Origin: UBA6911 sp964481255
GTDB lineage: Bacteria > Acidobacteriota > UBA6911
Assembly (NCBI GenBank): GCA_964481255.1
Contig: CAYZTZ010000002.1
Coordinates: 45,967 to 109,966, forward strand
Length of the DNA: 64,000 nt
Direction: 5' to 3'
The position numbers and the translations under genes are program-made. Numbering within the stretch: position 1 is the first letter of the stretch; every line of letters begins with the position of its first letter. The notes under the pieces were generated by a model. That model saw nothing but the letters and a program-made list of their open reading frames with translations, made no database searches and was not told the DNA's origin. Shown piece after piece: positions 24,625-33,425 of this stretch.

Positions 24625-25668
24625 GTGTCCATTCGAGCAAGGGCGCCGTTGCGGCTGGGATTGGCCGGAGGGGGGACCGATGTGTCGCCTTACTGCGACC
24701 TGTTCGGCGGAGCCGTGTTGAACGCGACGATCGACCGCTACGCGCACTGCACCATCGAGCCGCGCGACGACGGGCGGGTGACGATCGAGGCGCTCGACCT
24801 CGGCTTCCGCGAGGCGCTGCCGGCGGAACCAACGATCCCCGCCACCGGCCCGCTTCAGCTGCAGAAGAGCGTCTACAACCGGATCGCTCAGGATTATAAC
24901 GGCGGCAAGCCGTTGTCCTTGGCCCTGACCACGTGGTCCGACGCCCCGCCGGGCTCGGGTCTCGGAGCTTCTTCAACCCTGGCGGTGGCCATGGTGGCCG
25001 CCTTCGCAGAATGGCTTCATCTGCCCATGGGCGAGTACGACATCGCCCGCTGCGCCTTTGTAATCGAGCGCGTCGACCTGGGGCTGGCCGGCGGCAAACA
25101 GGACCAGTACGCCGCGGCTTTCGGCGGCGTAAACCTTATCGAGTTCTACGCCGGCGGACGGGTGATCGTCAACCCGCTCCGCGTCAAGGATTGGATTCTC
25201 AGCGAACTCGAAGAATCGCTGGTCCTCTACTTCACCGGAGTCTCCCGAGACAGCGCCCGGATCATCGACGAGCAGATCCGGAACGCCGAGACCCGTTCGG
25301 GCCCCTCGATAGAGGCCATGCACGCCATGAAGGCCGACGTGGCCCGCATGAAGGAGGCCATCCTCCTCGGCGACATCCGCCGCTTCGCGGAGATACTCGG
25401 GAACTCCTGGCAGGCGAAGAAAAAAATGGCCCGGGGCATTTCCAATGAGACTATCGAAAAAATCCATGACGGCGCGCTCCGGGCCGGGGCCATTGCCGGC
25501 AAGGTTACCGGCGCAGGCGGCGGAGGCTACATGATGTTCGTCGTGCCGCCGACGCGGAGGCATGCCCTGATGGATGCTCTGCGCCAAAACGGCGGCCAAG
25601 TCATGGATTTCCATTTCACCAGGGAAGGGGTCGCGTCGTGGAGAACGGGAAGCGGATCCCTGGACTGA
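24625..25668 (+). CDS. hddA: D-glycero-alpha-D-manno-heptose 7-phosphate kinase (GHMP family)
   Basis: A 347-residue GHMP-superfamily kinase. It starts RARAPLRLGLAGGGTDVSPY, has the ATP loop PPGSGLGASSTLAVAM near residues 111-126 and the C-terminal KVTGAGGGGYMMF near 294-306. This sequence type is HddA/WcbL, which phosphorylates the anomeric carbon of heptose 7-phosphate. The next gene encodes the matching guanylyltransferase, which strongly supports the assignment over galactokinase or fucokinase. The GTG at 24625 has AAAGGAGG upstream. It follows the large glycosyltransferase gene by 28 bases and is probably cotranscribed with it. Confidence 0.9.
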   Translation: MSIRARAPLRLGLAGGGTDVSPYCDLFGGAVLNATIDRYAHCTIEPRDDGRVTIEALDLGFREALPAEPTIPATGPLQLQKSVYNRIAQDYNGGKPLSLALTTWSDAPPGSGLGASSTLAVAMVAAFAEWLHLPMGEYDIARCAFVIERVDLGLAGGKQDQYAAAFGGVNLIEFYAGGRVIVNPLRVKDWILSELEESLVLYFTGVSRDSARIIDEQIRNAETRSGPSIEAMHAMKADVARMKEAILLGDIRRFAEILGNSWQAKKKMARGISNETIEKIHDGALRAGAIAGKVTGAGGGGYMMFVVPPTRRHALMDALRQNGGQVMDFHFTREGVASWRTGSGSLD

Positions 25669-26411
25669 TCGTGGCTGAGAGTGGACTTGAAGGCGTTTTC
25701 CTGGCGGGCGGTCTCGGGACTCGGATACGCGCCGTCGAGGCCGGGAAACCGAAGGTCATGATGGACGTGGGCGGTCGCCCGTTCCTCGAAATCCTCCTGA
25801 AACACGCGATGGACCGGGGTCTGCGGCGGGCGATCCTGGCCACGGGATACAAGCACGAGTGCATCGAATCCCATTTCGGGAATCGGTTCCAGGACGTCGA
25901 GATCCTCTACAGCCGGGAGTCCCGCCCGCTCGGGACCGGGGGGGCGGCGTGGAAAGCGCTGAAGATCGCCCTGCAGGAAGACGTGTTCGTCTTCAACGGA
26001 GACAGCTTTTTCGACCTCGATCTCGCCGAGTTTTACGCCTTCCACAAATCCATCGGAGCGGACGCCAGCATGGCTCTCAAGCCGATGCTCGATTTCGACC
26101 GGTACGGCACGGTGCAGGCGGAAGGAGGCCGCATCACAGGCTTCCGCGAAAAACAGCGGGAAGCGCGCGGCCTGATCAACGGGGGGATATACCTGTTGAA
26201 CCGATCCAGAATCGCAGCGCTTCCCATGCCGGAGACGTTCTCCATCGAGAGGGACTTCTTTGAAAGATACGCCGCTCGAATCCGTATGGGGGCGTTCGTC
26301 CGCGACGGCTACTTCATCGATATCGGGGTGCCCGAGGATTACGAAAGGGCGCGCAGGGAAATGAGGCCGACGGAATCGCATCCGGCGCCCGGCGGCGCCT
26401 CCACCAATTAA
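25638..26411 (+). CDS. hddC: D-glycero-alpha-D-manno-heptose 1-phosphate guanylyltransferase
   Basis: A 257-residue nucleotidyltransferase of the GT-A-like fold. FLAGGLGTRIR (about residues 21-31) is the nucleotide-binding signature, GKPKVMMDVGGRPFLE follows, and VFNGDSFFDLDLAEF (about 115-129) is the metal-binding block. It fits HddC/WcbM, which makes GDP-D-glycero-D-manno-heptose. The GTG at 25638 overlaps hddA by 31 bases and has AGGGAAGGGG at suitable spacing; GTG 25671 is an alternative without a clear site. The partner genes gmhA and gmhB are not in the window, so the first heptose steps must be encoded elsewhere. Confidence 0.87.
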   Translation: MENGKRIPGLIVAESGLEGVFLAGGLGTRIRAVEAGKPKVMMDVGGRPFLEILLKHAMDRGLRRAILATGYKHECIESHFGNRFQDVEILYSRESRPLGTGGAAWKALKIALQEDVFVFNGDSFFDLDLAEFYAFHKSIGADASMALKPMLDFDRYGTVQAEGGRITGFREKQREARGLINGGIYLLNRSRIAALPMPETFSIERDFFERYAARIRMGAFVRDGYFIDIGVPEDYERARREMRPTESHPAPGGASTN

Positions 26412-26461
26412 AAACACCGGGGTCGGACATCATCCGGCGAAAAGGCTGCGAGTCCCATCCC

Positions 26462-29400
26462 CTAAGGGCTCAGCTTAATTTGATAAACATCGAGGGTCCG
26501 CGCGAGCGAGCGATCCAGGTTGGCGAGAGCCTCTGCCAGGTTGGCTCGGGCGCGGACCTCGGCGCTGCGCGCGGCCACGTAGCCGCTTTGGCGCTCGAGG
26601 ACCAGGAACATGATTGAAGTGCCCGACTGGAACTGGCGCTGCTCGCTCGCGTACTGTTCCAGCGCGGCCCCGGCGGCCATTTGGGCGGCCTCGTACATGA
26701 CCCGCGCCGCGTTGACCTGCTCCAGGGCGTTGCGAACATCCGCCTCCACGTACATTTCCAGTTGTTTCCGGACAATCTCAAGCCTCCGGCTTTCAGCCAG
26801 CGCCGAAGCTACATTCGCTTCGGCTGTGCGGTTGTTGAGAGGAAGCGCGATCTGAACTCCGACTTTGAAGGCCGGGAAATTGCCGGCCCAGATATTGCTC
26901 AGAGACTGCCAGTTACCCCCTATCAGGGTTTCCGCCACCTGACCGGCGGGAAAACCCGGAAAGGGGGAGAATTCCTGGGGGGTCCCGGCCAGACCGGATG
27001 CGGTGACGGTCGCGATGAGATCGATCTGAGGCCTTTTCTGGTTCCGGTAATAGCGCACGTCAAGCCTGTTCATTTCCATCTGCAGGGAGTTGCCGGAAAG
27101 CTCGGGCCGGGAAGCCAGAGCCTGTTTCAATGCGTCCTCGAGGGCGGGCACGGTCCCGTCCAGCGACAGATGGGCGTCCGGGATCAGCGCTTCGCTCCAC
27201 AGGGGATCCTCCCTGCCGCTCATTATCATCTGTTTCAGATTGTTTTCGGCCGTCGTGAGAATTTCCTGAGCCTGCGCCAGGGTCTGCCGGTAGGCGGCCA
27301 CCTGCCTTTGCGCCGCCACGATTTCAATCGGCGCCAGAAGACCCTGCTCGACCTGCCTGCGGTTGCTCTCGTACTGCTCCGTGGCCAGCCGCAAGGCTTC
27401 GGTCTGCACCTCATGGTTCTGCCACGCGTAGACGAGTTCCCAGTAATACCGGACGGCCTGGGTGACCCGCTCTATAACCCTCTGGCGCAGCTGCTCGGCG
27501 CTTAACTGCAGATTCTTGCGGGCCACCAGCAGCGAATGGCGCCCCGCGTCGATGCGCAGGTCCCGCCAGAGCGGCTGGGTGAAATTGAAGGACAGTGAGG
27601 AGGGATACTGGGGATTCAGGGTGGTAAACCTGCTGTCGTTCGTCTGTTTGGAATCGGAAAAGGTCAGGCTGTAGCCGGTCCCCAACCGCGGGGAAAGGCC
27701 GGTTATCTTGGGCGTGACGGTGAATTCTGTCGAGGTCAGTTTGCCGCTGGTGGACCCCATGATAATTGTGGCGATGGGAGTGGCCGTGCGCGACCTGGAT
27801 CCGTCCAGAGTGAAGACAGGGTCGAAATAGCCCTTCGCGCTCTCGATACCGTATCCGGCCTTTTCGATGGAGATGCGGGAAATGGCAAGCTCCGGATCGT
27901 TGGCCAGAACGCGCTCGATCGCCTCTCTGAGCGTGAGATTCGTTTTGCCCTTCACCCCGATTCTCGAAGGGAGTTCAAAAGCGCTCAGCGGCTGTAGCCG
28001 AACAGACGAAGGCATATCCGCCGTTCGCGATGCCGCGGGTGTCTGAGCGAAGGAAATGGGAACAAAAAGGAGCGGAATGGAGACAAGGGCCGCCGCTTTG
28101 GCCGCCTGTTTGGTCCTCCAGCGCATTACCCCTCGGGAGCGGATCCAGTGAGCCAGATCCTCCCATAGAGAGTAGAACACCGGAACGGCCAGCAGCGTGA
28201 GCGCCAGACACAGCGTCTGTCCTCCGGCCACCATGAATCCGATGGAGTGGTTCGTGGCGGCCCCGGCGCCCCGCGACAACAGCAGAGGAATCATGCCGCA
28301 GACCAGGGCCATCGTCGTCATCAGGATGGGGCGAAGCCGGTCCCGATTCGCCTGAATGATGGCGTCGTAGCGGTTCATGCCCGCCGCCCTGAGTCCGTTC
28401 ATGTGGTCGATCTGCAGGATCGCGTTCTTCTTCACGATGCCGAACAACAGCAGCAGCCCGAGACCCGACATGATCGTAATCTGCTGGCCCGTGACCAGCA
28501 TGGAAAAAATCCCGAAGGGCACGGCCAGCGGAAGCGAAATCAGGATCGTGATCGGGTGGATGAAGGATTCAAACTGAGCGGCCAGCGTGATGTACATGAA
28601 GATGAAGGCCAGCGCGAAGGCGACGGCGAAGTTGTAGCCGGCCTCGACCATCCTCCCGGTTATTCCGGTCGCACCGCCGTTGTATCCCGGATCCATATCC
28701 AGTTCATCGATGATACGCTCGAATTGACCCACCACCGCGGACTGCGATCCGCCTTCCATGAGGTTGCCCGTGATCTCGACGATCCGCTGCCGGTTGAGGC
28801 GCTCGATCGACGATGGTCCCGACCCCGACCGGACGCGCACGACTTCATTCAAGCCCACCGCGCCGATTCTGGTGGAAGCCACCGTCAGCTTCTCGAGGCC
28901 CTCCACCGAACCCCGGAACTGGTCCTCGGCCTGAACCACCACATCGTACTGATCATCCCCGGCATTGAAGGTGCCGGCCGTTTGTCCCGCGACCAGAGTA
29001 TTGATCGCCCGCTGCACGCTCTGCACGGATACGCCGAGGTCGGCAGCCCGTTCGCGGTCGATCTCCAGGCGCACTTCCGGCTTGCCGGCGCGCAGGGAGG
29101 TGTCAAGATCGCCCAAACCCGGGATGGTCCCGGCCTTCGCGACGAGTTTTTCCGAGTACTCCGCCAGCTTCCGGATATCGGGTCCCTGGAGATAATACTG
29201 GATATCGGACATCCCTCCCGGCCCCATGCCGGTGGCCGCGACCACGGAGAGAAAGATATTCGGGGGGTGGTCTTTCAGCATATCCCGGACCTTCGCCGCT
29301 ATTTCATCCGAGGACAGGTCGCGCTCCCCGATATCGACCAGCTTGACATAAATGGAGGCTGCATTGCCGGAACCGCTGGAATCCCCGCCCACGGTATTCA

Positions 29401-31183
29401 GAGTATGGGTGACGCCGTCGAGCGCGCGCACCCGCCGGGCTATATCCTCGGAAAACCTCGTCGTCTCGGCCAGCGAGCTCCCCTCCGGGAGGCGGATGCT
29501 GATATTGAACTGCGACTGGTCGTCCCTGACGAACATGTTCTTGCCGATCAGCATGAAGAGAGGAACGATCGAGAGGATCACGACGACGCAACTCCACACG
29601 ACGGTTTTCCTGTGCCCCATGGCCCATATCAGCGCCCTGGTGTAGGTCGTGTCGAGAATTCGGAAGAATCGGGCATCCTTGGATTTCCGCCCCGCGCCTT
29701 CCGCCGGCGGATGGACAAAACGCGAACACAACATAGGGGTCAGGGTAAAGGACACGAGCATCGACACGACTACGGCGCCGGCGCAGGTGAATCCGAAGGC
29801 GCTCATGAAACGCCCCGTCATGCCGCCCATGAACCCGACCGGGACGAAAACCGCCAGGAGGGAGATGGTCGTGGCCAGCACCGCAAGGCCGATCTCCTTG
29901 GTGCCTTTCTCGGCCGCTTCGAAAGGCCCCATCTTCTTCTCTTCCATGTGCCGGTAGATGTTCTCCAGCACGATGATGGCGTCATCGACCACGACGCCCA
30001 CCATCAGGGTCAGAGCCAGCATCGTGATCTGGTTCATGGTGTATCCGAAAATCGCCATGACCGAAAAAGCGGACACGAGGGATACCGGGATGGCGATGGC
30101 GGCGATGACCGTCGTGCGCCAGTTGGCGAGGAAGAAAAACAAGACGACGGCCGCAAGCAGGCTCCCCTCGAACAGGTGGTTCCGGATATTGTCGATGGCG
30201 GCCTTGATGAAGATCGACTGGTCGCTGATGATCTGCACGCGGACGTCTTTGGGCAGAGTCTCCTGAACCTCCGCCAGGCGCGCCTTCACGGCGTCTGCGA
30301 CCTCCACGGTGTTCGTGCCCGACTGCTTGTAAACGGCCAGCTGCACGGCCGGTTCGCCGTTGAGCCGCACCGTCGTCGTGGGCTCTTCGGCCGCGTCCTC
30401 GGCGCGCCCGATGTCGCGGACCTTGACCGTGTAACCGTTCCGGTTTGCGATGGCGACGTCGTTGAAGTCCGCGGGCTCCTGGATCTTGCCGGAGGTTCGG
30501 ATGGTGTAATCCCTGTCCCCCGCCTTGATGCTGCCGCCCGGCATCTCCATATTCTGGGTCTGCAGCGCCGCGAAAACATCCGTCACCGTCAGGTTGTAGG
30601 CGCGCAGGCGTTCCGGGTTCACGATGACATGGATCTCGCGCTCGGCGCCGCCCAGAATCTGGACCTGGCCGACCCCGTTGCAGTTTTCAAGCTTCTGCTT
30701 GATCAGCTTGTCCGCGATCATGGTCACGTCGCGGGTGGAGCGGGACGCGGACACGGCGATCTGCAGAATGGCCGTGGCGTCCGGGTCCATCTTCGAGACC
30801 ACGGGGACCTCGGCGCTGGAAGGCAGCTCGTTGACGATCTGGTTGATCTTGTTCTGGACCTCCTGGGCGGCCACGTTGCCGTCCTTGGAAAGGTCGAATT
30901 CGATCCGGATAAGCGCCATCCCCTCCGCCGAAGTGGAGGTTATTTCGTCCAGGCCGCTGATGCTGTTGACGGCATCCTCGATTTTCCGGGTGATTTCGGT
31001 CTCGACCTCTTCGGGAGACGCGCCCGGATTGACGACGGTCACCGTCACGAACGGGGCGTCGATCTTGGGCATCCGGTCCACGCCGAGAGAGAAATAGGTG
31101 AAGATTCCCGAAACGATGAACGCCAGGATCAGCATTGTCGCGAAGACCGGGCGCCGGATACAAAGTTTTGCTAAGCCGTGCAT
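26462..31183 (-). CDS. RND efflux pump fused to a TolC-family outer-membrane channel
   Basis: A single 1573-codon frame. Residues 1 to about 1015 are a complete HAE1-type RND inner-membrane transporter: CIRRPVFATMLILAF at 8-22, the proton-relay segment VVVDDAIIVLENIYRHMEE near 396-414, two periplasmic loops and a C-terminal helix ending VPVFYSLWEDLAHW. Residues about 1020-1047 form a signal-peptide-like segment (KAAALVSIPLLFVP, then SFA-Q). Residues about 1085-1573 are a TolC-type outer-membrane factor (LTLREAIERVLANDPEL, VARKNLQLSAEQL, LASRPEL, ALPLNNRTAEANVA, two coiled-coil repeats). An internal ATG at 28126 could give a separate 554-residue channel. It lies downstream of the adaptor and tetR genes; substrates are unknown. 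Confidence 0.9.
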   Translation of the reverse strand: MHGLAKLCIRRPVFATMLILAFIVSGIFTYFSLGVDRMPKIDAPFVTVTVVNPGASPEEVETEITRKIEDAVNSISGLDEITSTSAEGMALIRIEFDLSKDGNVAAQEVQNKINQIVNELPSSAEVPVVSKMDPDATAILQIAVSASRSTRDVTMIADKLIKQKLENCNGVGQVQILGGAEREIHVIVNPERLRAYNLTVTDVFAALQTQNMEMPGGSIKAGDRDYTIRTSGKIQEPADFNDVAIANRNGYTVKVRDIGRAEDAAEEPTTTVRLNGEPAVQLAVYKQSGTNTVEVADAVKARLAEVQETLPKDVRVQIISDQSIFIKAAIDNIRNHLFEGSLLAAVVLFFFLANWRTTVIAAIAIPVSLVSAFSVMAIFGYTMNQITMLALTLMVGVVVDDAIIVLENIYRHMEEKKMGPFEAAEKGTKEIGLAVLATTISLLAVFVPVGFMGGMTGRFMSAFGFTCAGAVVVSMLVSFTLTPMLCSRFVHPPAEGAGRKSKDARFFRILDTTYTRALIWAMGHRKTVVWSCVVVILSIVPLFMLIGKNMFVRDDQSQFNISIRLPEGSSLAETTRFSEDIARRVRALDGVTHTLNTVGGDSSGSGNAASIYVKLVDIGERDLSSDEIAAKVRDMLKDHPPNIFLSVVAATGMGPGGMSDIQYYLQGPDIRKLAEYSEKLVAKAGTIPGLGDLDTSLRAGKPEVRLEIDRERAADLGVSVQSVQRAINTLVAGQTAGTFNAGDDQYDVVVQAEDQFRGSVEGLEKLTVASTRIGAVGLNEVVRVRSGSGPSSIERLNRQRIVEITGNLMEGGSQSAVVGQFERIIDELDMDPGYNGGATGITGRMVEAGYNFAVAFALAFIFMYITLAAQFESFIHPITILISLPLAVPFGIFSMLVTGQQITIMSGLGLLLLFGIVKKNAILQIDHMNGLRAAGMNRYDAIIQANRDRLRPILMTTMALVCGMIPLLLSRGAGAATNHSIGFMVAGGQTLCLALTLLAVPVFYSLWEDLAHWIRSRGVMRWRTKQAAKAAALVSIPLLFVPISFAQTPAASRTADMPSSVRLQPLSAFELPSRIGVKGKTNLTLREAIERVLANDPELAISRISIEKAGYGIESAKGYFDPVFTLDGSRSRTATPIATIIMGSTSGKLTSTEFTVTPKITGLSPRLGTGYSLTFSDSKQTNDSRFTTLNPQYPSSLSFNFTQPLWRDLRIDAGRHSLLVARKNLQLSAEQLRQRVIERVTQAVRYYWELVYAWQNHEVQTEALRLATEQYESNRRQVEQGLLAPIEIVAAQRQVAAYRQTLAQAQEILTTAENNLKQMIMSGREDPLWSEALIPDAHLSLDGTVPALEDALKQALASRPELSGNSLQMEMNRLDVRYYRNQKRPQIDLIATVTASGLAGTPQEFSPFPGFPAGQVAETLIGGNWQSLSNIWAGNFPAFKVGVQIALPLNNRTAEANVASALAESRRLEIVRKQLEMYVEADVRNALEQVNAARVMYEAAQMAAGAALEQYASEQRQFQSGTSIMFLVLERQSGYVAARSAEVRARANLAEALANLDRSLARTLDVYQIKLSP

Positions 31184-31201
31184 GACACAAATCCCTCTCG
31201 G

Positions 31202-32506
31202 TTAGGAACGAGCCTCGACGGCCGCGCCGTCGTAAAGATCCGCCAGATGATCGACGGCGATCGTCTCACCGCCTTTGAGGCCGGAAAGAATCCGCACCTC
31301 GCCGCCTTCCGAGTCTCCCTTGAGCACCACATTCAGGCGGGCGAACCCGCCGACGATGCTGTACACGTGATAGGCGTCCGTCGTGTTGTCGTAGAAAACA
31401 GCCTGCGCGGGAACGAAAACCGCCTCCTCCTTTTCCGGCAACATCAGTTTTGCCCGGGCGAACATCCCGGGCCGGAGCTCGCCTCTGGGGTTTTCGAACC
31501 GCGCTTCGACCATGAAGGCGCGCGAGCTGGAATCCACCGAGGGCACAACCGCATGCACCGTGCCGCTGAAATCGCGGTCGGAGTACGCGGCCACGCGCGC
31601 CGTCACCGGCATGCCCGTCCGGACCTCGGCGGCGCGCTTTTCGGGAACCTGCAGCTGCAACCTTAACGTCGCGATACGGACCAGCGTCACCACGCTGTTA
31701 TTGGTCCCCACCCATTGCCCGACCGACACCGGACGCGCGGTGACATACCCGTCAAACGGGGCCCGAATGGTCATGTCCTGAAGGTTTTTTTCGGCCTGCG
31801 CCAGCTGGGACTCGGCGGCCGCCAGCGAAGCCTGGGCGGCCTCGATCGCGCGGAAATTCTGGCGCGCCGCGTTGACCTGAGCCTCGTACTGCCTCCGCGC
31901 CGATTCCGCGGCCGCTTCCGCCGTCTGCTGCTGGGTTTTATACTTCTCGTAGTTGCTCTCGGAAACATCCCCGCTGCGAACCAGGTTCTCGTAACGCCGT
32001 GCGTCCGCGGCCGCAAGCTTGGCCGAGGCGAGGGCGGATTCGTAGGCGGACCGGGCCGCCGCCACTTCCGGGACCAGGTCCGGATTGAATTCCGCGCCGT
32101 CGCCGCTCCAGCCCACTCTGGATTGCGCCTGGTTCAGAACGAACCGGGCCTGCTCCCGCACCGCCCTCGCCTGATCCACTCTGAGCTGCGCGTCGCGCTG
32201 TTCCAGGACGCAGAGCGGTTGCCCCTTGCGCACGAAGTCGCCGACCTCCACCGGCGTCGCCGCCACGCGCCCTGCGATGGACGGAGCCACATCGGACGAT
32301 TCTTCCGCTATAAACGACCCTGTCGCCTCGAGGTACCGGGAAACCGTCCGCACCGCGGCCTTCGCCGTGGCCACGACAGGCTTTTCGCCGGGACCCTCCT
32401 TCCGTGCGGCGGACCCGGTCTGGCCCCCGGGGCCCGGACCCCGACAGCCGGTCGTGAAACAAAGAATCAGTAGCGCTGCGCAATAAACTCGTAGCATTGT
32501 CTTCAA
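31202..32506 (-). CDS. RND efflux periplasmic adaptor (membrane fusion protein)
   Basis: A 434-residue adaptor linking the pump to the outer-membrane channel. A lipoprotein-type signal (LLILCFTTGC, Cys near residue 21) anchors it in the inner membrane. Then come a half lipoyl domain (VAPSIAGRVAATPVEVGDFVRKGQ, first part near 72-87), a long alpha-helical hairpin (about 105-235), the second half lipoyl (MTIRAPFDGYVTARPVSVG, near 247-260) and a beta-barrel plus proximal domain (PVTARVAAYSDRDF, GMFARAKLMLPE). The TTG at 32506 has AAAGG upstream; ATG 32497 also works. It is 4 bases after tetR and 18 before the pump gene, so all three form one operon. Confidence 0.93.
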   Translation of the reverse strand: MKTMLRVYCAALLILCFTTGCRGPGPGGQTGSAARKEGPGEKPVVATAKAAVRTVSRYLEATGSFIAEESSDVAPSIAGRVAATPVEVGDFVRKGQPLCVLEQRDAQLRVDQARAVREQARFVLNQAQSRVGWSGDGAEFNPDLVPEVAAARSAYESALASAKLAAADARRYENLVRSGDVSESNYEKYKTQQQTAEAAAESARRQYEAQVNAARQNFRAIEAAQASLAAAESQLAQAEKNLQDMTIRAPFDGYVTARPVSVGQWVGTNNSVVTLVRIATLRLQLQVPEKRAAEVRTGMPVTARVAAYSDRDFSGTVHAVVPSVDSSSRAFMVEARFENPRGELRPGMFARAKLMLPEKEEAVFVPAQAVFYDNTTDAYHVYSIVGGFARLNVVLKGDSEGGEVRILSGLKGGETIAVDHLADLYDGAAVEARS

Positions 32507-32510
32507 GGTT

Positions 32511-33233
32511 CTACCTTTCTGCCGATGTGTCGGACTTTGACCGGGACGGAGCGCAGGGCAATGCTCCCCGCCGGCCTTCCGCCTTGCCGGACGTTTTCAA
32601 CCCCCACAGGACAAGCCGCGTAAAACTCTCCGCGAGGCTGCGTTCCGGAAGTTTGAGCAGATCCATTCCAAAAATCCCCTTCGCCAACCCGTAATGGCTT
32701 GGCATGCTCACGATGGCGTGCACGGCCACATTGGGGTTGCATTTCACAAACGCCCCCTTTTTCTGCCGCTTGATGATGTAGTCGCAGAGGAACTTGTGCA
32801 GCGGCAGGATGCGCTGCGCCATGACCCTGGGCAGGGGATGCCCCGTGAGGACCGCCTGAAACATCAGCCTCTGGAATTGAGGGTCCTTCCGGTCCGATTG
32901 CAGAATCCTCTCCACAATGGAGCGGACCAAAGCCTGGTCATCCTCGCGCTCGGCGTAACAGCGCAATTGCTCCTCCCATGCCTCGATGCCCGATTCCTTG
33001 GCTGTATGGTCGAGGATGCTCGCATAGAGGTCCTCCTTGGTCGCGAAGTGCCGGAAAATGAGGCCTTCGCTTACACCGGCGGCGGCTGCGATGGCCTTTG
33101 TGGTCGTGCCTTCAAATCCCCGCCGCGCGAACAATTCGACAGCGATCCGCAGCAATTGGGCGCGGCGTTTTTCCGCCGGGAACCGTTTCCGGGACGGAGA
33201 AGATCCCCGTCCTTCCGTCCGCTGTGCGTGCAT
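32511..33233 (-). CDS. TetR family regulator of the efflux operon
   Basis: A 240-residue transcription factor. The N-terminal helix-turn-helix domain has LLRIAVELFARRGFEG, TTKAIAAAAGVSEGLIFRHF and KEDLYASIL (about residues 27-76). The rest is a helical ligand-binding domain without a recognisable subfamily mark. It is the first gene of the tetR-adaptor-pump operon and has a palindromic operator (33251-33270) directly upstream, so it probably represses its own operon until a ligand binds. The start ATG at 33233 has GAGG six bases upstream; ATG 33248 would add five residues. TetR proteins beside RND pumps usually act this way. Confidence 0.9.
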   Translation of the reverse strand: MHAQRTEGRGSSPSRKRFPAEKRRAQLLRIAVELFARRGFEGTTTKAIAAAAGVSEGLIFRHFATKEDLYASILDHTAKESGIEAWEEQLRCYAEREDDQALVRSIVERILQSDRKDPQFQRLMFQAVLTGHPLPRVMAQRILPLHKFLCDYIIKRQKKGAFVKCNPNVAVHAIVSMPSHYGLAKGIFGMDLLKLPERSLAESFTRLVLWGLKTSGKAEGRRGALPCAPSRSKSDTSAER

Positions 33234-33250
33234 GGGCCTCCTCATCACAA

Positions 33251-33270
33251 ATAAGTGAGCGCATACTTAT
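33251..33270. promoter_or_regulatory. Palindromic TetR-type operator
   Basis: The site has the form ATAAGTnnGCGCnnACTTAT: sixteen of twenty positions are symmetrical. It lies 17 bases before the tetR start and between tetR (minus) and pgsA (plus). Palindromes with AGTGAGCGC-type cores are typical of TetR repressors. It would block transcription of the efflux operon. Confidence 0.7.
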
Positions 33271-33376
33271 TATCGGACGGGGCGCAGCCCGTCAAGAGGG
33301 AAATGGGGCGTCCCCGCCGCAAGAGCCGTCCGGAAGCGCCTTCACCGGCGGCGGCCGCGGCGCCGGGCCAAAGGGA

Positions 33377-33405
33377 TTTACAAATCAGAACAAAAAGTAT
33401 ATGGA
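33377..33405 (+). promoter_or_regulatory. Possible promoter of pgsA
   Basis: A TTTACA (33377-33382) lies 15-17 bases before TATATG/TATGGA (33398-33405) in an AT-rich pocket, about 20 bases before the pgsA start. The match is moderate. Confidence 0.35.
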
Positions 33406-33425
33406 ATAGGACAAAGGAGCGGCCC

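Noticed and set aside
28247..31174. Open frame of 975 codons on the plus strand
   Set aside because: It lies wholly antisense to the RND pump, whose protein is clearly conserved. The translated product is His/Arg/Asp/Gly-rich without any domain. Long antisense frames are common in GC-rich genes.
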